The notes under the pieces were generated by a model. It did not search any database and had not been told where the DNA came from. It saw nothing but the letters and a program-made list of their open reading frames with translations. Position numbers and translations under genes: made by a program. Source: Verticillium longisporum (taxonomy: Eukaryota; Ascomycota; Sordariomycetes; Glomerellales; Plectosphaerellaceae). Taken from it: DNA of 64,000 nt. Each line of letters opens with the position of its first letter. The first letter of the stretch is position 1. Shown one piece after another: positions 24,265 to 36,900 of the stretch. The DNA lies in the NCBI GenBank assembly GCA_019188255.1, contig JAETXT010000009.1:3844001-3908000 (forward strand). The letters are read 5' to 3'.

Positions 24265-24960
24265 TAGGTGACCGACACTGCTAAGACTATAACTAAGCCT
24301 AGCAAGCCCGATGCTACGACCATTACTATATCCGTGAACGACCGAAGCGAACGTAATATAATAAAGAGCTTTAAGGAGTTGCAAATCGACTAGTTAGTCG
24401 TAGAAAGATAACTGAAGAAGTGGAGCTATCTTCTAAGTATTGGAAAGAAACTGAAGATTAATGTTTGCTTTAAATACGTAGAGAATAAGGTGGCTGGACC
24501 GGCTGGACTGGCTGGACGGGGGGCCACTGCTGCTATGCTGGCGGAGAATAGCGCCTAGCTGGATGCTTTATTAGATGTCCTGGGTCGACTAGAGGCTTAC
24601 CTGCTCGTGTTTCGGGTTATGTAGTGTTCGGGCCTACCCTGTGATCGTGGGCTGTACTGCTAGTAAGACCCGGTTGGTATGAAGCACTGTAAGCTTCTGG
24701 GTTATTACCTGAAAGAGCTGGTCAAGTTCGTATAGGAAGGTGGCAAGTTGGATATCTATAGCGATGTACTAGAGAAAGTCCGGTCGGCGCTGTATGCTGA
24801 GGAGTAACAAGGCTCGAGCCGCAAGCGGAAACGCAGTGGCTCGGAAGCAGCTCCGACTGGATAGCCGCTACTACATCCCGGGCGGGATTGGCTAGGATCC
24901 CCGTGGGAGCTCGGTAGGTACTACGATGCAGCCGGCGATTGGCTTATTACTGCCCGATAG
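24265..24960 (+). pseudogene. Decayed coding sequence with RIP-type stops
   Basis: One plus-strand phase (that of 24,265) reads as plausible protein for about 230 codons, interrupted only by TAG and TAA. Readable segments include TITISVNDRSERNIIKSFKEL, then a Gly/Ala-rich stretch, ALLDVLGRLEAYLLVFRVM, a Cys-containing stretch with two CxxxC-like spacings (SGLPCDRGLYC), GMKHCKLLGYYLKELVKFV, and a basic tail (SSRKRKRSGSEAAPTG). The Cys/His-containing middle, followed by a DVLEKVRSALYAEE helix, resembles conserved fungal proteins of unknown function that I recall only loosely, so no name is given. The moderate mutation level suggests RIP spreading from the adjacent repeat block or an old duplicated gene. 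Confidence 0.6.
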
Positions 24961-25299
24961 TCCCGGACTACGGGACGATGCCGTTAAGGAATACTGCGAA
25001 CTTTACACTTCTACGAGGTAGACGGCGGATTCGCTCCTAGCTGTAGAGGTCCTGTATTACTATGATACATTCCCACCCTTAGCGTTCCAAACCTGATCTC
25101 TCAAAGCCTGTAGAAGATGAGAAAAGTAATTCAACTGCGGACTTGAGGTTCTTTTCGTACTAGGCCCCGGAATGAAAACGTGATAGTACATATAATCCTA
25201 CCCAGACTCTATTTAGATATATACGTATGCAGATGGGCTGTACGTGATGTATCTCTCGGACGCGCAAATATATAGAGAAGTGCTAAGAACGCTGGGGGG
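24961..25299. other. Border sequence before the large RIP block
   Basis: Mixed composition. No reading frame, RNA or repeat could be supported. A G8 run at 25,293-25,300 marks the border; beyond it CA and TG nearly vanish. Confidence 0.4.
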
Positions 25300-28200
25300 G
25301 GCAGCTACTTCTAGCCTCCTATATAGAGCTAGATCTGAACCTTTAATTACTCTCTCCTAAGCTATACGAACAGCCACTATAATAGTTCGATTAATTCTAG
25401 CGCTTACTTAGCTAGCACTCTCTATACTATACTAGGAGTATATAGTCTCCTCTCGTAGCGCGCTACCCGAACTAAGTAGAAGGTTCTTATAAGAATAGCT
25501 AATAGTTAAGATAAATGCTAGGAAATAGGCCATTTTAATACTTTAGAAATTAGGTAGACTAAGGATAAATATTTAAAGAACGATATATATAGCTTATATA
25601 ACCTAGAGTATATTTATAATTATTATTAAAACTTTACTACTCTATTCTTATTCTTTAACGATATATTATTAAAAAACTCGAATATTATAATATCTAGGGA
25701 GAATATATATAAGTAGTAGAATATTTTACTAGATATATATATTACCGCTTTAAGTATAGGCTTTATTATATTTCTTATTTAGCTTATTTTGTTTTTATAA
25801 ATTCATTAATAAATACTATAGGTTTTATACGTATACTACTATTAGATACTAATCCTAGAGTTAATTAATTAATATCTATCCGAACTTACTTCTACTAGTA
25901 ATCCTAAAGTAAATACTTTAACTATACGTCCTTAAATAGGTTATCTTACCTAGAAGCTACTCCGATTACTTATTTATACGTTTTATAAGTTAGATCCTAG
26001 TCTCGCTTATAAATATAGACTAGACGTATACTTCTTCCTTCGCTACCTCCGGACTCTTATTATTATCTTTACTCTAATTATATTCCTAGTTATTCCGATT
26101 CTCGTTCTATTAAACTATATTAGAGGAATTAGTTAAGCTATATTTAAGAACGAAACTCTATTAATACTACTGCCTAAGGTACCTTCTAGCCTAAATACTT
26201 TTACTTAGGTAAATATAATACCTTAGAATTATGCTCGCTACTAGGTCTATATAAGCGTAGCCCTTCTAATTATTATCTAAGTCTACTATATATTCTATTT
26301 TAAACTTAGTATCTACGTTATAGCCCGCTAAGAATATTTAGGTTAAACTAATAATCGAGACTGCTATTTTGGAACTACGCTTCTCGTTAATAATATTCCT
26401 ATAGATTAGATAAGTAAGGATGCACTACGAAAGCTATTCAATGTCTTTCCTAGTAGCGTTCGTTATATCTAGCTAAACCGTAATTTCACTAAACTTTTAA
26501 CTAAGATTAGAAAGAGAGATTAGCTATACTTTAAGCTAGAAATAGCTAAAACTAATCTAATTAAAGTAGCTTCGAAAAATATAAAGGTTAAGAAAAAGAT
26601 ATAAGTAGATAAAGATACTATAAACCCTAAACTTAAGAGCACTTCTCTAGGAAGGATATAGTAAAGTATAAACGTAGCTTTAAATATATTAAAACCTAAA
26701 TAAATTCTTTTAGAGGAATCGCAGTCAATTAGAAATTATAACCGATATCTATAAGATATAGATAGCTAAAATCGGATATTAATTTTACTTTTTCCTACTA
26801 TAACTTTAGGAAGCTACTTAACTATATATAAAAATAGTTACTTATATTAAGTTTAGTCTTAATATTATAACTTTAATGAGTAGAGCCTTTAATTAGAAAA
26901 AGACGTAGTATAGCGTTAACTTATTTAGCTAGAGAATCGGCCTCGATATCGTATCCCTAGATAGGGATTTCCTCGCTATTAGGCATTAATAACGCTAGGT
27001 CCTAAGGTTAATATAATATATTCGTATTGGATATAATTAGTACGATTAAATGAAGAAATTTATTATAATTAAATATATCCCGAATAATATCTTTTAACTA
27101 ACTCCGCCTTTATATAGTTCGAAACCTAAATTATAGCCTATATAGTATATTAATGCATTATATACTATTTACCTACGAAAATAATACTTTATATAATTAG
27201 CCGAATATTTAAAGATATTATCTAGGATAATATAGAATTATAATTATAGAGAGAATGCCTTCGATCCTAGGTTATTAGGAGTCTCTTAGGTATAATGCTC
27301 GCTTTCTAATCTATTCCGGTTACTTAGATAGCTATCCTAGCTAACGTTAACTACGTCCTAGGCATAGTTCTATTTCTTAATTAGGTTAAATAAAACTAAC
27401 TAGCCTATACTACTTTAGGTACTTTTACTAGTATTATTCCGATATTAATTCTTAGTCTTATTCTTTCGGTTCTTCTATACTTCTTAGAAGCTCTAGCGAA
27501 GTTTAGAGGAGTAAAGACGGATATATAGAAAACTACATTTATTTAGTAACTTTATTTCATCTTTCTCTTCCTTTAGGTATTTTATATTATTTTACTTTCT
27601 ATATTCTTTATTACTTCTATCGATAGAGTCTAGAGTAATATTAAAACTCTAAGTAATTTAGAGAATATCTAGACTATACTTATAAATAACTTACTTAAAT
27701 CTATGAATTACTTCTTCTATTACTTAATACTATAGGCTCTCTCCTTAAGTATTAGTACCCTTTTATAATTAATAGCTTTAGTATCTTAGATTTTACTTCT
27801 TAATTCCCGAAGTCCTATTATTAGAAATAAGTAGGAAAGGCAAAGTAGGTTACTAGAGATAAAGTAGGTGTACTAATATTTAGTTTATATAAATCTTAGC
27901 TATATTACATTAATTTTCTCGATTATTATACTATTTATCTCTATAATCGCTTTACTTAGCTTTACCTTATTATTTATAGTCTAGTATTATAACCTTATTT
28001 ATATTATAGGGAAATATACTAATATAGGCGGGGTATTATATCTATAGGCAGTTAATTAGATATTTACTAGTCTTTATATTATAGAGCTCTATCTAACTAG
28101 ACTTTTCTTCCTTTTATAGGATTACGATAGAAATATAATCGGTATACTATAAGGTATAATTATACTCTTAATAGTAGCCCTTATAGTATTTTACTAAGCT

Positions 28201-31200
28201 ATATTAAAACGCTTATTCGGGCTACTCTTTAATTCTATACTACTAGATCTAAGTATATAAAAGGGAATAGTAGAACTGAATATTAATAAAAGCGACTCTA
28301 TAGCTTATATTCCCGTTTCTATATCCGGAATATCTATTAAAAGATTAGATATATTTACTTATTCTACTCAACGAGATAGACTAATACTAGTTTAGCTCCT
28401 ATGCAATACCTTAAGAGTAAGCGACGACGAGATTCGGTTCTTAGAGACTAATTACCTATTTATTTAAGCAATAAACGAGAATGCTTTCAACGATTATAAT
28501 TCTAAAATTATATTTCTATCTATAATTCTTAATTAAGGTCGTTAAAGTCGGATATATTAGATAGGTATCTATTTATACTTCGCTAGCGTATACGAGGATA
28601 GAACTATACTTAATCGCGAAGGCTAAGGATTTAAACGATAGATTCTACCTCTCCTATTCAATATAGCTTATTTATTAGAATATTTATATATAACTTCCCT
28701 TCGTACTATATATTTATATATATATATATATATATATTAATACTACGCTTTTATATTATATTTCTAATCTTTCTAAATATATATTACCTTTTCTAAACTA
28801 TCTTTAAGTCTACATAGTAAAAATTCCTAGAGATAGTATTATAACGTAAATAAATCTATAAATAGGTATTTAATAAGCCCTATTATAAGAGCTACTAGTT
28901 ATATTAACTAAACCAGTTTCGTTTAGAGGTACTATATTCTATAATATCGTATTCGTAGTCTCTATTATTAAGTAGTATAACGATAATATTTTAATCTCTA
29001 TAGGCTCTACGTACTTTTAAGTAGTAGAGTTAATTAACGAATAATTATACCTAGGTATTAAGGTTATTAGTTCTTTTTAAGATGAAACTATAGAATAAAG
29101 CTCTAGGGAGCAATTATTCCTATAGCTAAACTTTATCGGAGAACTCCTAAAGCTATTATACTATCTCTTATACGGAAATAATTCGAGTAATATATTAAGG
29201 TCTTAGTACTATATAATTAATAGCTACCTTACATATTATAGAATAAGGATACTATTTATATATTATTTATTATATACGATTAATATTTAGCTTATAACTT
29301 AATTATAATATAAGTAAACTCGATATCCTTAAAGTAACCTTCTATAAATATATCGTAATTTAGCTTATTTACTTAAGCGAATCTATACGTCTAGCTCGAT
29401 AGGCATTCCTAGAAGTCTATAATAGATATATCGTTATCCCTAACCCTAGAATATACTCTAATACTAATCGCAATACTACTATAGAGCTTAGTAGAGTTAG
29501 CGGTCGTACTATTAGGATCTTAGTTTAGTAACTAAGCCATTATCGCTTTTCGCAGTATAGTAAGTAACTAGGACGAAAATTTCGTCTTCGATAGAATCTA
29601 ACCCTCCGCTTAAGAAGGCCTTTCCATATAAAATGCTTATTATAGCATTATACCTTATAGTATTAACGTATTCAACGTAACGTAGAAAATAGGGTTAAGG
29701 GCTTAGGGAATAGCGGTTCCTTAAGCGTTTAAGATTATTTAAAGGGGTTTAGGAATAGGTTTTAATTGAACTATTAAGTAGGGGGATTTATTATATAGAA
29801 GAATCTATTCCTTTAATTTTATTTCTATAATCGATAATAATATTATTATTAATATTTGCTCCCCTTAGTTTCTATTAAGATGAAAATAGCTTCCTTTTCG
29901 AAATAGAGATAGCGACTTAGGGGGAGGTAGTCTCTTTTACCTAAAATACTCGGACTCGGCTATATAAAGCCTCTCTATAAAGACTAATAACCTAGTTATC
30001 GTATTCGAATATAGTAAACCTTTTATTAATAAGCGAATAATCTTAAAGCTAGGTCTATATAAAATATCGCTATAAATATTATCCATTTCTTAACTCGTAG
30101 TAAGATTATTAAGGGGATTAGTAATTGAGCTTAAGAGTAGGGTATTACCTTTTTAAACTTCTAGATAAAGTCCTTAGTTAATAAAGATTAATATATTTAT
30201 ACTATAGTTATATTAACTATTTAGTTAAAAGCTTATATAAAATGCTCTAAAGATATTTATCTATATTACGAACTATCTTTAAAGTAGGATCTAGCTCTTT
30301 ATTAAATATATATATAAGTAATATTATTAGAATCTTATATCTCTATTAATTTATATATGCCCTCGGAATGCATTAAGAAGAATAGATTAAAGGTTATAGG
30401 ACGCCGATTTAGTACTTAGTTTAGGCTACCTATATAGAGGTACCCTTTAATAAAAACTATAATCGAAATATACTTTTAAGTAGTAAGGGTAATAGTAATA
30501 ACTAGCTATTATCCTTAAGTTAATTTACCCGAGAGAAAGTAAATATAGTTAAAGTAGGACGGAACTAATATAAGTATTATCGAAAGCCCCGAGTAGTAGA
30601 TTAAGAAAATAAGCTAATTGAAAAAGACGTTGCTTATTGCTTAATATAAGATAACTTACTTAGCTTAGAAGGGTACGATCTTAAATTGAAAGAATAGCCT
30701 AATACTAAGATTATCGGCATTTAAATCTTTAAGGGTATTTTATACTATAAGATTCATTAGGAGGCTACTCCTTTAAAGGACTTAGGCTCTTTAATATTAC
30801 GGTTTCATTATCTAATTATAGGACCTATAGATATTTCCTATAGGGATTCGATATTAGAAGATTCTAATATATTACTTAGACTATAGAAGGGAAGAACTAT
30901 ATACTAATAGGGAATGAATTATAAGGCGTAATAGGTCGTTAAGTGGAACCTAACCCTTAAGCCTAAATATAATCTTAATTATCTTAACGACTTGATTCGG
31001 GATCGGGTTTCCCCTCCTAGTAGTACTATACGCCTCGTATAGCAGGGCTCCAGGGCTAATAATAGGAATTAATTTATAGAACCTTTTATTACTCTTCTAT
31101 TAATCCCTCGCTAGCGATACGCTTCTAACTCTTTATTAAGTAAATAACTAAGAAGGTATACTATATATACTATAAAAGCTATATTTAGATCTTCGCTATT

Positions 31201-33953
31201 AGTAAAGACTGAAAATTAGCGGCTTCTAGAACTATATACTATATAATATCTCTCCCCCTATTCATTTACTTAAGGAATCTAAGGTAGGACTCCGTCCTAT
31301 AGTATCCGCTATTTCAATAAAGAAAAGGGACTCATTCTAGACCTTAGAAGACATTATTACGTATAAATATACGAAGTAATACTATATAAAACTCTAAATA
31401 AAACGGAAGCTATTTAATTATCTTCCTTTACTAAAGAGGAGAAGATATCCTTATATTCTATAGTGCCTCGTAAAGCGCGATAAGTCTATAGACTCCTGCT
31501 AATATTATAAAGTAAAGAGACTTAGAGGTCGATATTATAGCGAATCGTTTCTAAGTCTAGTAAGGTCTTAGAACTCTTTTCTAAGGCTTAAGATATATAC
31601 TATACTTTAATAACGATATCCTTTATCTTTTCCTTAATAGCTTTTAACTAATTCCTCTATAAATATATTATTTTTCTAGCTTCTTTAATATACTAAGGGT
31701 CTTCTATAGTATCTATAGTTGCCGAGCTTAGGTAGAGGCTTATAGTATCGCTATCTCTATCCTAAAATTATCTAGAGGTTAGTATTATAAACCTTTAATC
31801 TATAATTTATAGCTTGTATATATTATTAAGGTTAGGTAAGGTATTAGTAGTTATAGGTACTTTTCCCGCTATAATAGATATTATAATTAAAGTAATATAC
31901 TATAAGAAGAAAAAATACTTAAAAGGTCCCTATTATATAAAAGTATATACGTTTCGATTAAAGAGCCGTTTTTATTATACTTAAATTCGGCTTTATATAG
32001 ACTTTTAGAAGGGTCTATTTCTACTTTATATTTAATACGCCTCGATATAGCTATATCCTAGTAATTTATATTAATTCTTATTAGATTAAGTTAACTTAAC
32101 TCTTATATATTGGAAAATAATAGTAATGCTATAAAAGAAAAGTAACTCTAATAGAGCCGAGTAGAGGGAAAAATGTAGAACCGTATTAGCGGAGTATATT
32201 AGTAATTCTCTCTTCCGCTATCTATAAATGAAGGTACTAAGGTAATTAGATATATATTTAGGGTTATCTATCTTACTAGTAGATATTCATCTTATCCCTA
32301 GCGATAACGATCTTTACTAATAGGAGATACTCCTAGGAAAGGAAAGCCTTTTTAAAAAGTATCTTAGTAAATAGTCGAAAGGTATATATATAGAGCTCTA
32401 GAGAGAAGTTAGTTACTCCTTTAAAGCTATTATACGCATTAGCGGTCTAAGTCGAGTTAATAATGGGCACCTACTTTCGTTTTCTAAAAGGATTAGCGTA
32501 TTTAACGAAAAGAATTCTAAGTTAGTAGCTAAGGTAAGCCTTTATAAAAAACGAGCTAAAGTAGCCGATTTAGAGTATCGTCGTCTTAAGACCCTCTATA
32601 TAGAGTTATCTTAGTAGTAGATGGAAGTATTAGAGCTTTTTAGATAGTATAAGGCTATAATTTTAGAATCCCTATACGAAGCTTAGTATACTATTAAAAG
32701 ATTTATAGAAACTAGGCTAACGGTTTCGTTATCTTAATTATACTTATAATATACTATAAATAGCTTAGGATACTTATAGTAGTCGATTTTATAGCGAATA
32801 TAGGACGTCTATTTATCGTAAAATGCTATTAATCTCTATTATATTTAACCTTCTTTCTCGGCTACTATAATCCTATAGACCTTTCCGCTTTAAAGGCTAA
32901 TATAAGCCCTTTATCGATTTCGTCTTCTTCTAATTAAGAATCTCTACCCTTCGGCCTATGCCTCTACTATATTTTATATAACGACTTGCCCTTTACTCTT
33001 TTCTTTCCTATTAGCCGCCTAAAATTATTTCGGGGGTTAGTCTCCTTATACTAGCTTACTAATACTATATTAATATCTTTAAAGTATATTTAAAGATTAT
33101 CTTCGTATCTATAATCCTTCTATTTAATAAGGAACTAATCTTTATATTTAGCTAATAATATTTCTATAGTATATTCGTTAGTAGCTTCGTTCTCTTTAAC
33201 GACTATATTTCCGTTAAGTTCTAAGTCTTTCGACTATATCTTAATTAAGCTTAACTTAGCGGAATATAATACTATAAAGTGAATTTTATTCGCATTAGCT
33301 TAAATTCGTAAAGCGGGGTCTAAGTTTCTTAAGTCGAAGTTAGGGGAGGAAGATAATTCTATATCCGAATAATAGACGTCTCTATTAAGTAGTTTAGTAA
33401 GTTCTTCGATTTCTAAAGACTCCCTAATAGAGCTACTATATAGTATCTATATTATCGCTTAGGTAGTAAGATTAGCTATTAATTTTATTAAAGTCGATAA
33501 ATAGTAATCGGATTCGTTTATTATCCTATTACGTTTCTTTCCTCTAATACTAGATATCCCCTATATAGTATAGTAGTAAATATCTTTTAAGTAGTTACTA
33601 AGTAATCCCTTATCGAGAACTTTTTCAATATAACTAAGATAGAAATATTATATAAGCTATAATAGAACCTCTTTAATATAGCTTTAGATATATTACTAAA
33701 ATAGAGTAGGATAGTACTCTTTAAATTAAAGTTCCTCTAGTATCTCTAGGTCTATATAAGCGCTATATCGGTATTCTTTAATAACTATAGTATTATATAT
33801 AATTCGATTATAGCTTAAGGGCTCTAAAACTATATATGTAGAGTTATAGTATTCGTTCTAATTACTATTATCCTAAAACTAATAGAAGTAGTCGAAGTAA
33901 TAGTATACGCTTCGTTCCTTATATCCTTACTTCTTTATAAAGGCCTTACGCTA
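25300..33953. other. RIP-mutated repeat block, left part
   Basis: About 8.6 kb of AT-rich, CA/TG-depleted DNA. Protein-like phases with TAG/TAA stops can be followed locally on the plus strand, for example around 29,370-29,700 (containing IELSRVSGRTIRILV), but I recognise no transposase, reverse transcriptase or integrase motif. A run of alternating TA is at 28,707-28,739. Together with 41,627-43,965 this may be one older element, about 11 kb long, split by the insertion of the LTR element at 33,958-41,622. Confidence 0.6.
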
Positions 33954-33957
33954 GTAA

Positions 33958-34165
33958 TGAAACCGGGCAGGGCAGAGAGGTATAGCTTAGCGATAAGGTA
34001 ATAAGGAGTAGCTAATTAGGGAAATAGATATTAGCTAGACTCATTATAAGGGCCCCTAGGGGACATACATTATAAATCCTATACTATATATTCAAGCACC
34101 TATCTTTTCCTTAAGTAACTATTCTATTGCCCTAATTAGAGGAGGTCTTTACTAGCCCTACTTTA
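33958..34165 (+). repeat. 5' LTR (208 bp)
   Basis: Begins TGAAACCGGGCAGGG and ends CTACTTTA. Same length as the repeat at 41,415-41,622 and aligned without gaps by eye. It retains several C and G positions that are T and A in the 3' copy. Its first 32 internal bases recur inverted at the left end of the window. Confidence 0.88.
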
Positions 34166-34167
34166 AT

Positions 34168-34186
34168 TAGTACTCCGAGGCGGATT
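34168..34186 (+). other. tRNA primer-binding site
   Basis: Two bases after the 5' LTR, the sequence TAG followed by TACTCCGAGGCGGATT is complementary to a tRNA 3' end of the form AATCCGCCTCGGAGTA-CCA, if TAG is read as TGG altered by RIP. The implied tRNA end has a 5-bp T-stem strand (CCGCC), a 7-bp acceptor strand (TCGGAGT) and a discriminator A, which is exactly tRNA geometry. I cannot name the isoacceptor from memory. Confidence 0.7.
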
Positions 34187-34609
34187 ATCTCTCTTATATA
34201 CCTTTAATATAGTCTATTAGCCTAATTAGACCCCTTAAATGAGGTTAGATTTAATCTTAATATAAAAGACTCGTTAAAAGACTTAAATAGAGAATAGTAG
34301 CTAAACTATTAAACGAATACTATTATAAGAGAAGTAAAAAGGATTATAGAATAAAATAGATAAATTAATAAATACGATTGAATAATAATAATAGACTGAT
34401 TAGGGTAATGGACGAGGTCGTTAATCTAGAAAGGTACGAAGGAGCCTATAAACTTCTATTTATTACGGACCGAATAAGAATCTAATAATATAGTAGGCTT
34501 TAGCTTTAGGTTCTACTAATTAAGGGAAGAAAGGAAATTATCTTATCTTATTTAATTTAATAATAGTTAATTATTAAAGTAATATTATAATTTTATAAAT
34601 ATACGAGAT

Positions 34610-34932
34610 TTATAAATAATATATATAGCTAATTAGCTATATATATAATACGAATAATATAAATAAAAGATAAGCTTTATATATAAATAATACGAATAAT
34701 AGATAAGCTTTATATATAAATAATATATATAGCCGACTAGCTATATATATAATACGAATAATATAAGTAATAGACGAGCCTTATATATAAATAATATAAA
34801 TAGTAAATAAGCCTTATATATAAATAATATATATAGCCGACTAGCTATATATATAATACGAATAATATAAATAGTAGACGAGCCTTATATATAAATAATA
34901 TATATAGCCGACTAGCTATATATATAATATAT
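34610..34932 (+). repeat. Hairpin-bearing minisatellite in the LTR element leader
   Basis: A complex tandem array in which the palindromic core TATATATAGC-CGACTA-GCTATATATA recurs at about 34,732, 34,836 and 34,907, with a variant core (GCTAATTAGC) near 34,628. Spacings are about 104, 104 and 71 bases. The intervening sequence repeats AATACGAATAATATAA and GAGCCTTATATATAA with small changes. Each core can form a hairpin with 10-bp arms. The array lies just downstream of the primer-binding site, in the untranslated leader. Confidence 0.8.
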
Positions 34933-35522
34933 AGAACCTATAATAGTTATATTCCCCTAATTATAGTATTAGGACCCCGTAATCGATTATATAATACTAA
35001 GATAGGGGAAGCTATAACGAAGCTTATATAAAGTAACTCGATTCCTCGAAGATAGCCTCGACCTCCCTCCTCTATAACCCCCCTTCTTCCTTAATAAAAA
35101 TTAATATATATAAAACTAAAAATAATAAGAAATATTAATAAATAATAGACCCTAATTAATAGCTAAAGAAAGTAAAAGTAAGCTTCCTAGTAATAGGAAT
35201 ATTCCCTAGCGAGTTTACTAAGAGGTAGTAAAAAGTAATTAGGAGAATAGTAGTAAAAGTTTTTCTTTAAAATAGCTTCCTTTAGACCCGTCCTAATAAA
35301 ATATATGCTTATTTATAGAGAATTATTAATAATACTAATATATAAATTACTCTAATTACGATTATATATAAAGAGGTAGGGTATTAGGGATACGAAGTAA
35401 TCTATTAATAAATATTATTTAACTTCTAATAGGATAATATATATTAATAAATTAAAATAATAATTAAGGCTTATCCTATATATTAAATAGCAAGAGGATT
35501 ATTAAAGAGCGACCCTCTAACG

Positions 35523-36900
35523 TTTACTAAGCTAACTATAGACTCCCTCCCCTTTATTTATACCTATCTTAACGCCTAGTACCTTTATAATTACTATTTA
35601 GTAGAAGCTAGGTATAGATTTACTAATTATATCGAGGCCCGCCTAATTAGGGTAAATACTTTAAAGGCTATTACGAAATTCATCTAGGAGGATATTATCT
35701 ATAGATATAGTTTATATTATATCCTCGTTATTAATAATAGATTAGAAAATAAAGGATTAATTATTAAGCTTAATAATTAATATAGAACGAAGCGGAAACT
35801 TATATCGTTATATAACCTAAGGGCTAATAGCCTTATTAAGAAAGGCTATTAGCTTATTATATACGCCCTAGCTACTTAGGTAGTAATAAGAGGCGAGAGA
35901 GTTAACTCTCTATTAATAATTATTCTATTTATAGATAGAACGATTATAAAGGCTTCTATAAGCTATATACCCTTCTTCCTCCTCTATAGCTACGAAGCTA
36001 TTATATTAATTAAAACTACCTCGCTTATATAGTAGGTATTAGACTAGGACTTAGTCTATTTACTTAATTAAGAGGTATAAATATATTTAAGGGCCTTTTC
36101 CTAGCTTAAACTTAATAGGACTAAGGTAGTTCGAATACTTAATTATTAATAATATATTAGGACTAAAGGGTTAAATCGCTAGAATATTACTCGACTCTAT
36201 ACCTAGAAGCTCTAGGCTAAGGATATAGTCCTTATCTATAATATTAAATAAATAATAAATATATCGAGGAATATAAAACTTAACCCCTATTAATAAAGTC
36301 TATTTAAGATTACTTTAATTATACTTAGAAACCTCTTATTTAAATTAGAAATAATAAGAGGGGAACTTATTTAAGGAAGTATTTATATAAGCTAATAGCT
36401 TAAGAAGTTCATCCTAGACCTAAATAGCTAATAAGAGCTAGAAAGTAAAGACTTATTAATAAAAGACTTTAAAGAGGAGCTTATAAGAGCGCTTAACGTT
36501 ACTACTCTATAGGACGAAATACTAGAAAGATATTATTCCCTTAATTAAGTAAATACTTATCCGATATACCTTAATTCGATTAGCGAAAACTAAGATATTA
36601 GGGAAACGATTAATTCTAAGGACTCCTCTATATTTCTAAGTAACCTTCTCTAGCGATTAAGATAGCTCTAAGAACTTATTATAGAGTAGATTTAAGTATT
36701 TATTATTAAATTATATTAACGTAAATAATATATTTACTTAGAAGTATAAGTCTAAGGCCTATTTAATAAGGATATATACTTTAAAGTAAACGATATTAAT
36801 TAGGAATAATTTAGGATACCCTTTAATTAAATTAATATAATTTAATTAGGGGAACCTATATATTAATAGGATATTATATCCTAATATAACTTATATTCTT
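35523..36900 (+). pseudogene. Degenerate gypsy-type integrase
   Basis: In one phase (that of 35,523) the sequence reads through TAG/TAA stops as an integrase catalytic core and C-terminal part. A DNGxEN-type motif appears as VINNRLENKG (35,727-35,756), with Asp changed to Asn by a G-to-A transition. SLYNLRANSLIKKGYQL follows, corresponding to the family motif SPYxPxxNGxxERxHQ. Next come SYIPFFLLYSYEA (35,961-35,999), equivalent to the PFxxxYGxxA region, then a leucine- and charge-rich tail (NLLQRLRQLQELI with Q at stops) around 36,640. The order and motifs are those of Ty3/gypsy integrases. It is inactive. Confidence 0.72.

Noticed and set aside
28700..28745. TA dinucleotide run as a specific regulatory element
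   Set aside because: Simple low-complexity sequence expected in RIP-converted DNA.
1..33992. A single 34-kb giant element (Starship-like) bounded by the 32-bp inverted match at 1 and 33,961
   Set aside because: The inverted match is the start of a 208-bp LTR that has its own direct partner at 41,415, so ordinary LTR copies explain it; no captain-type tyrosine recombinase was readable.
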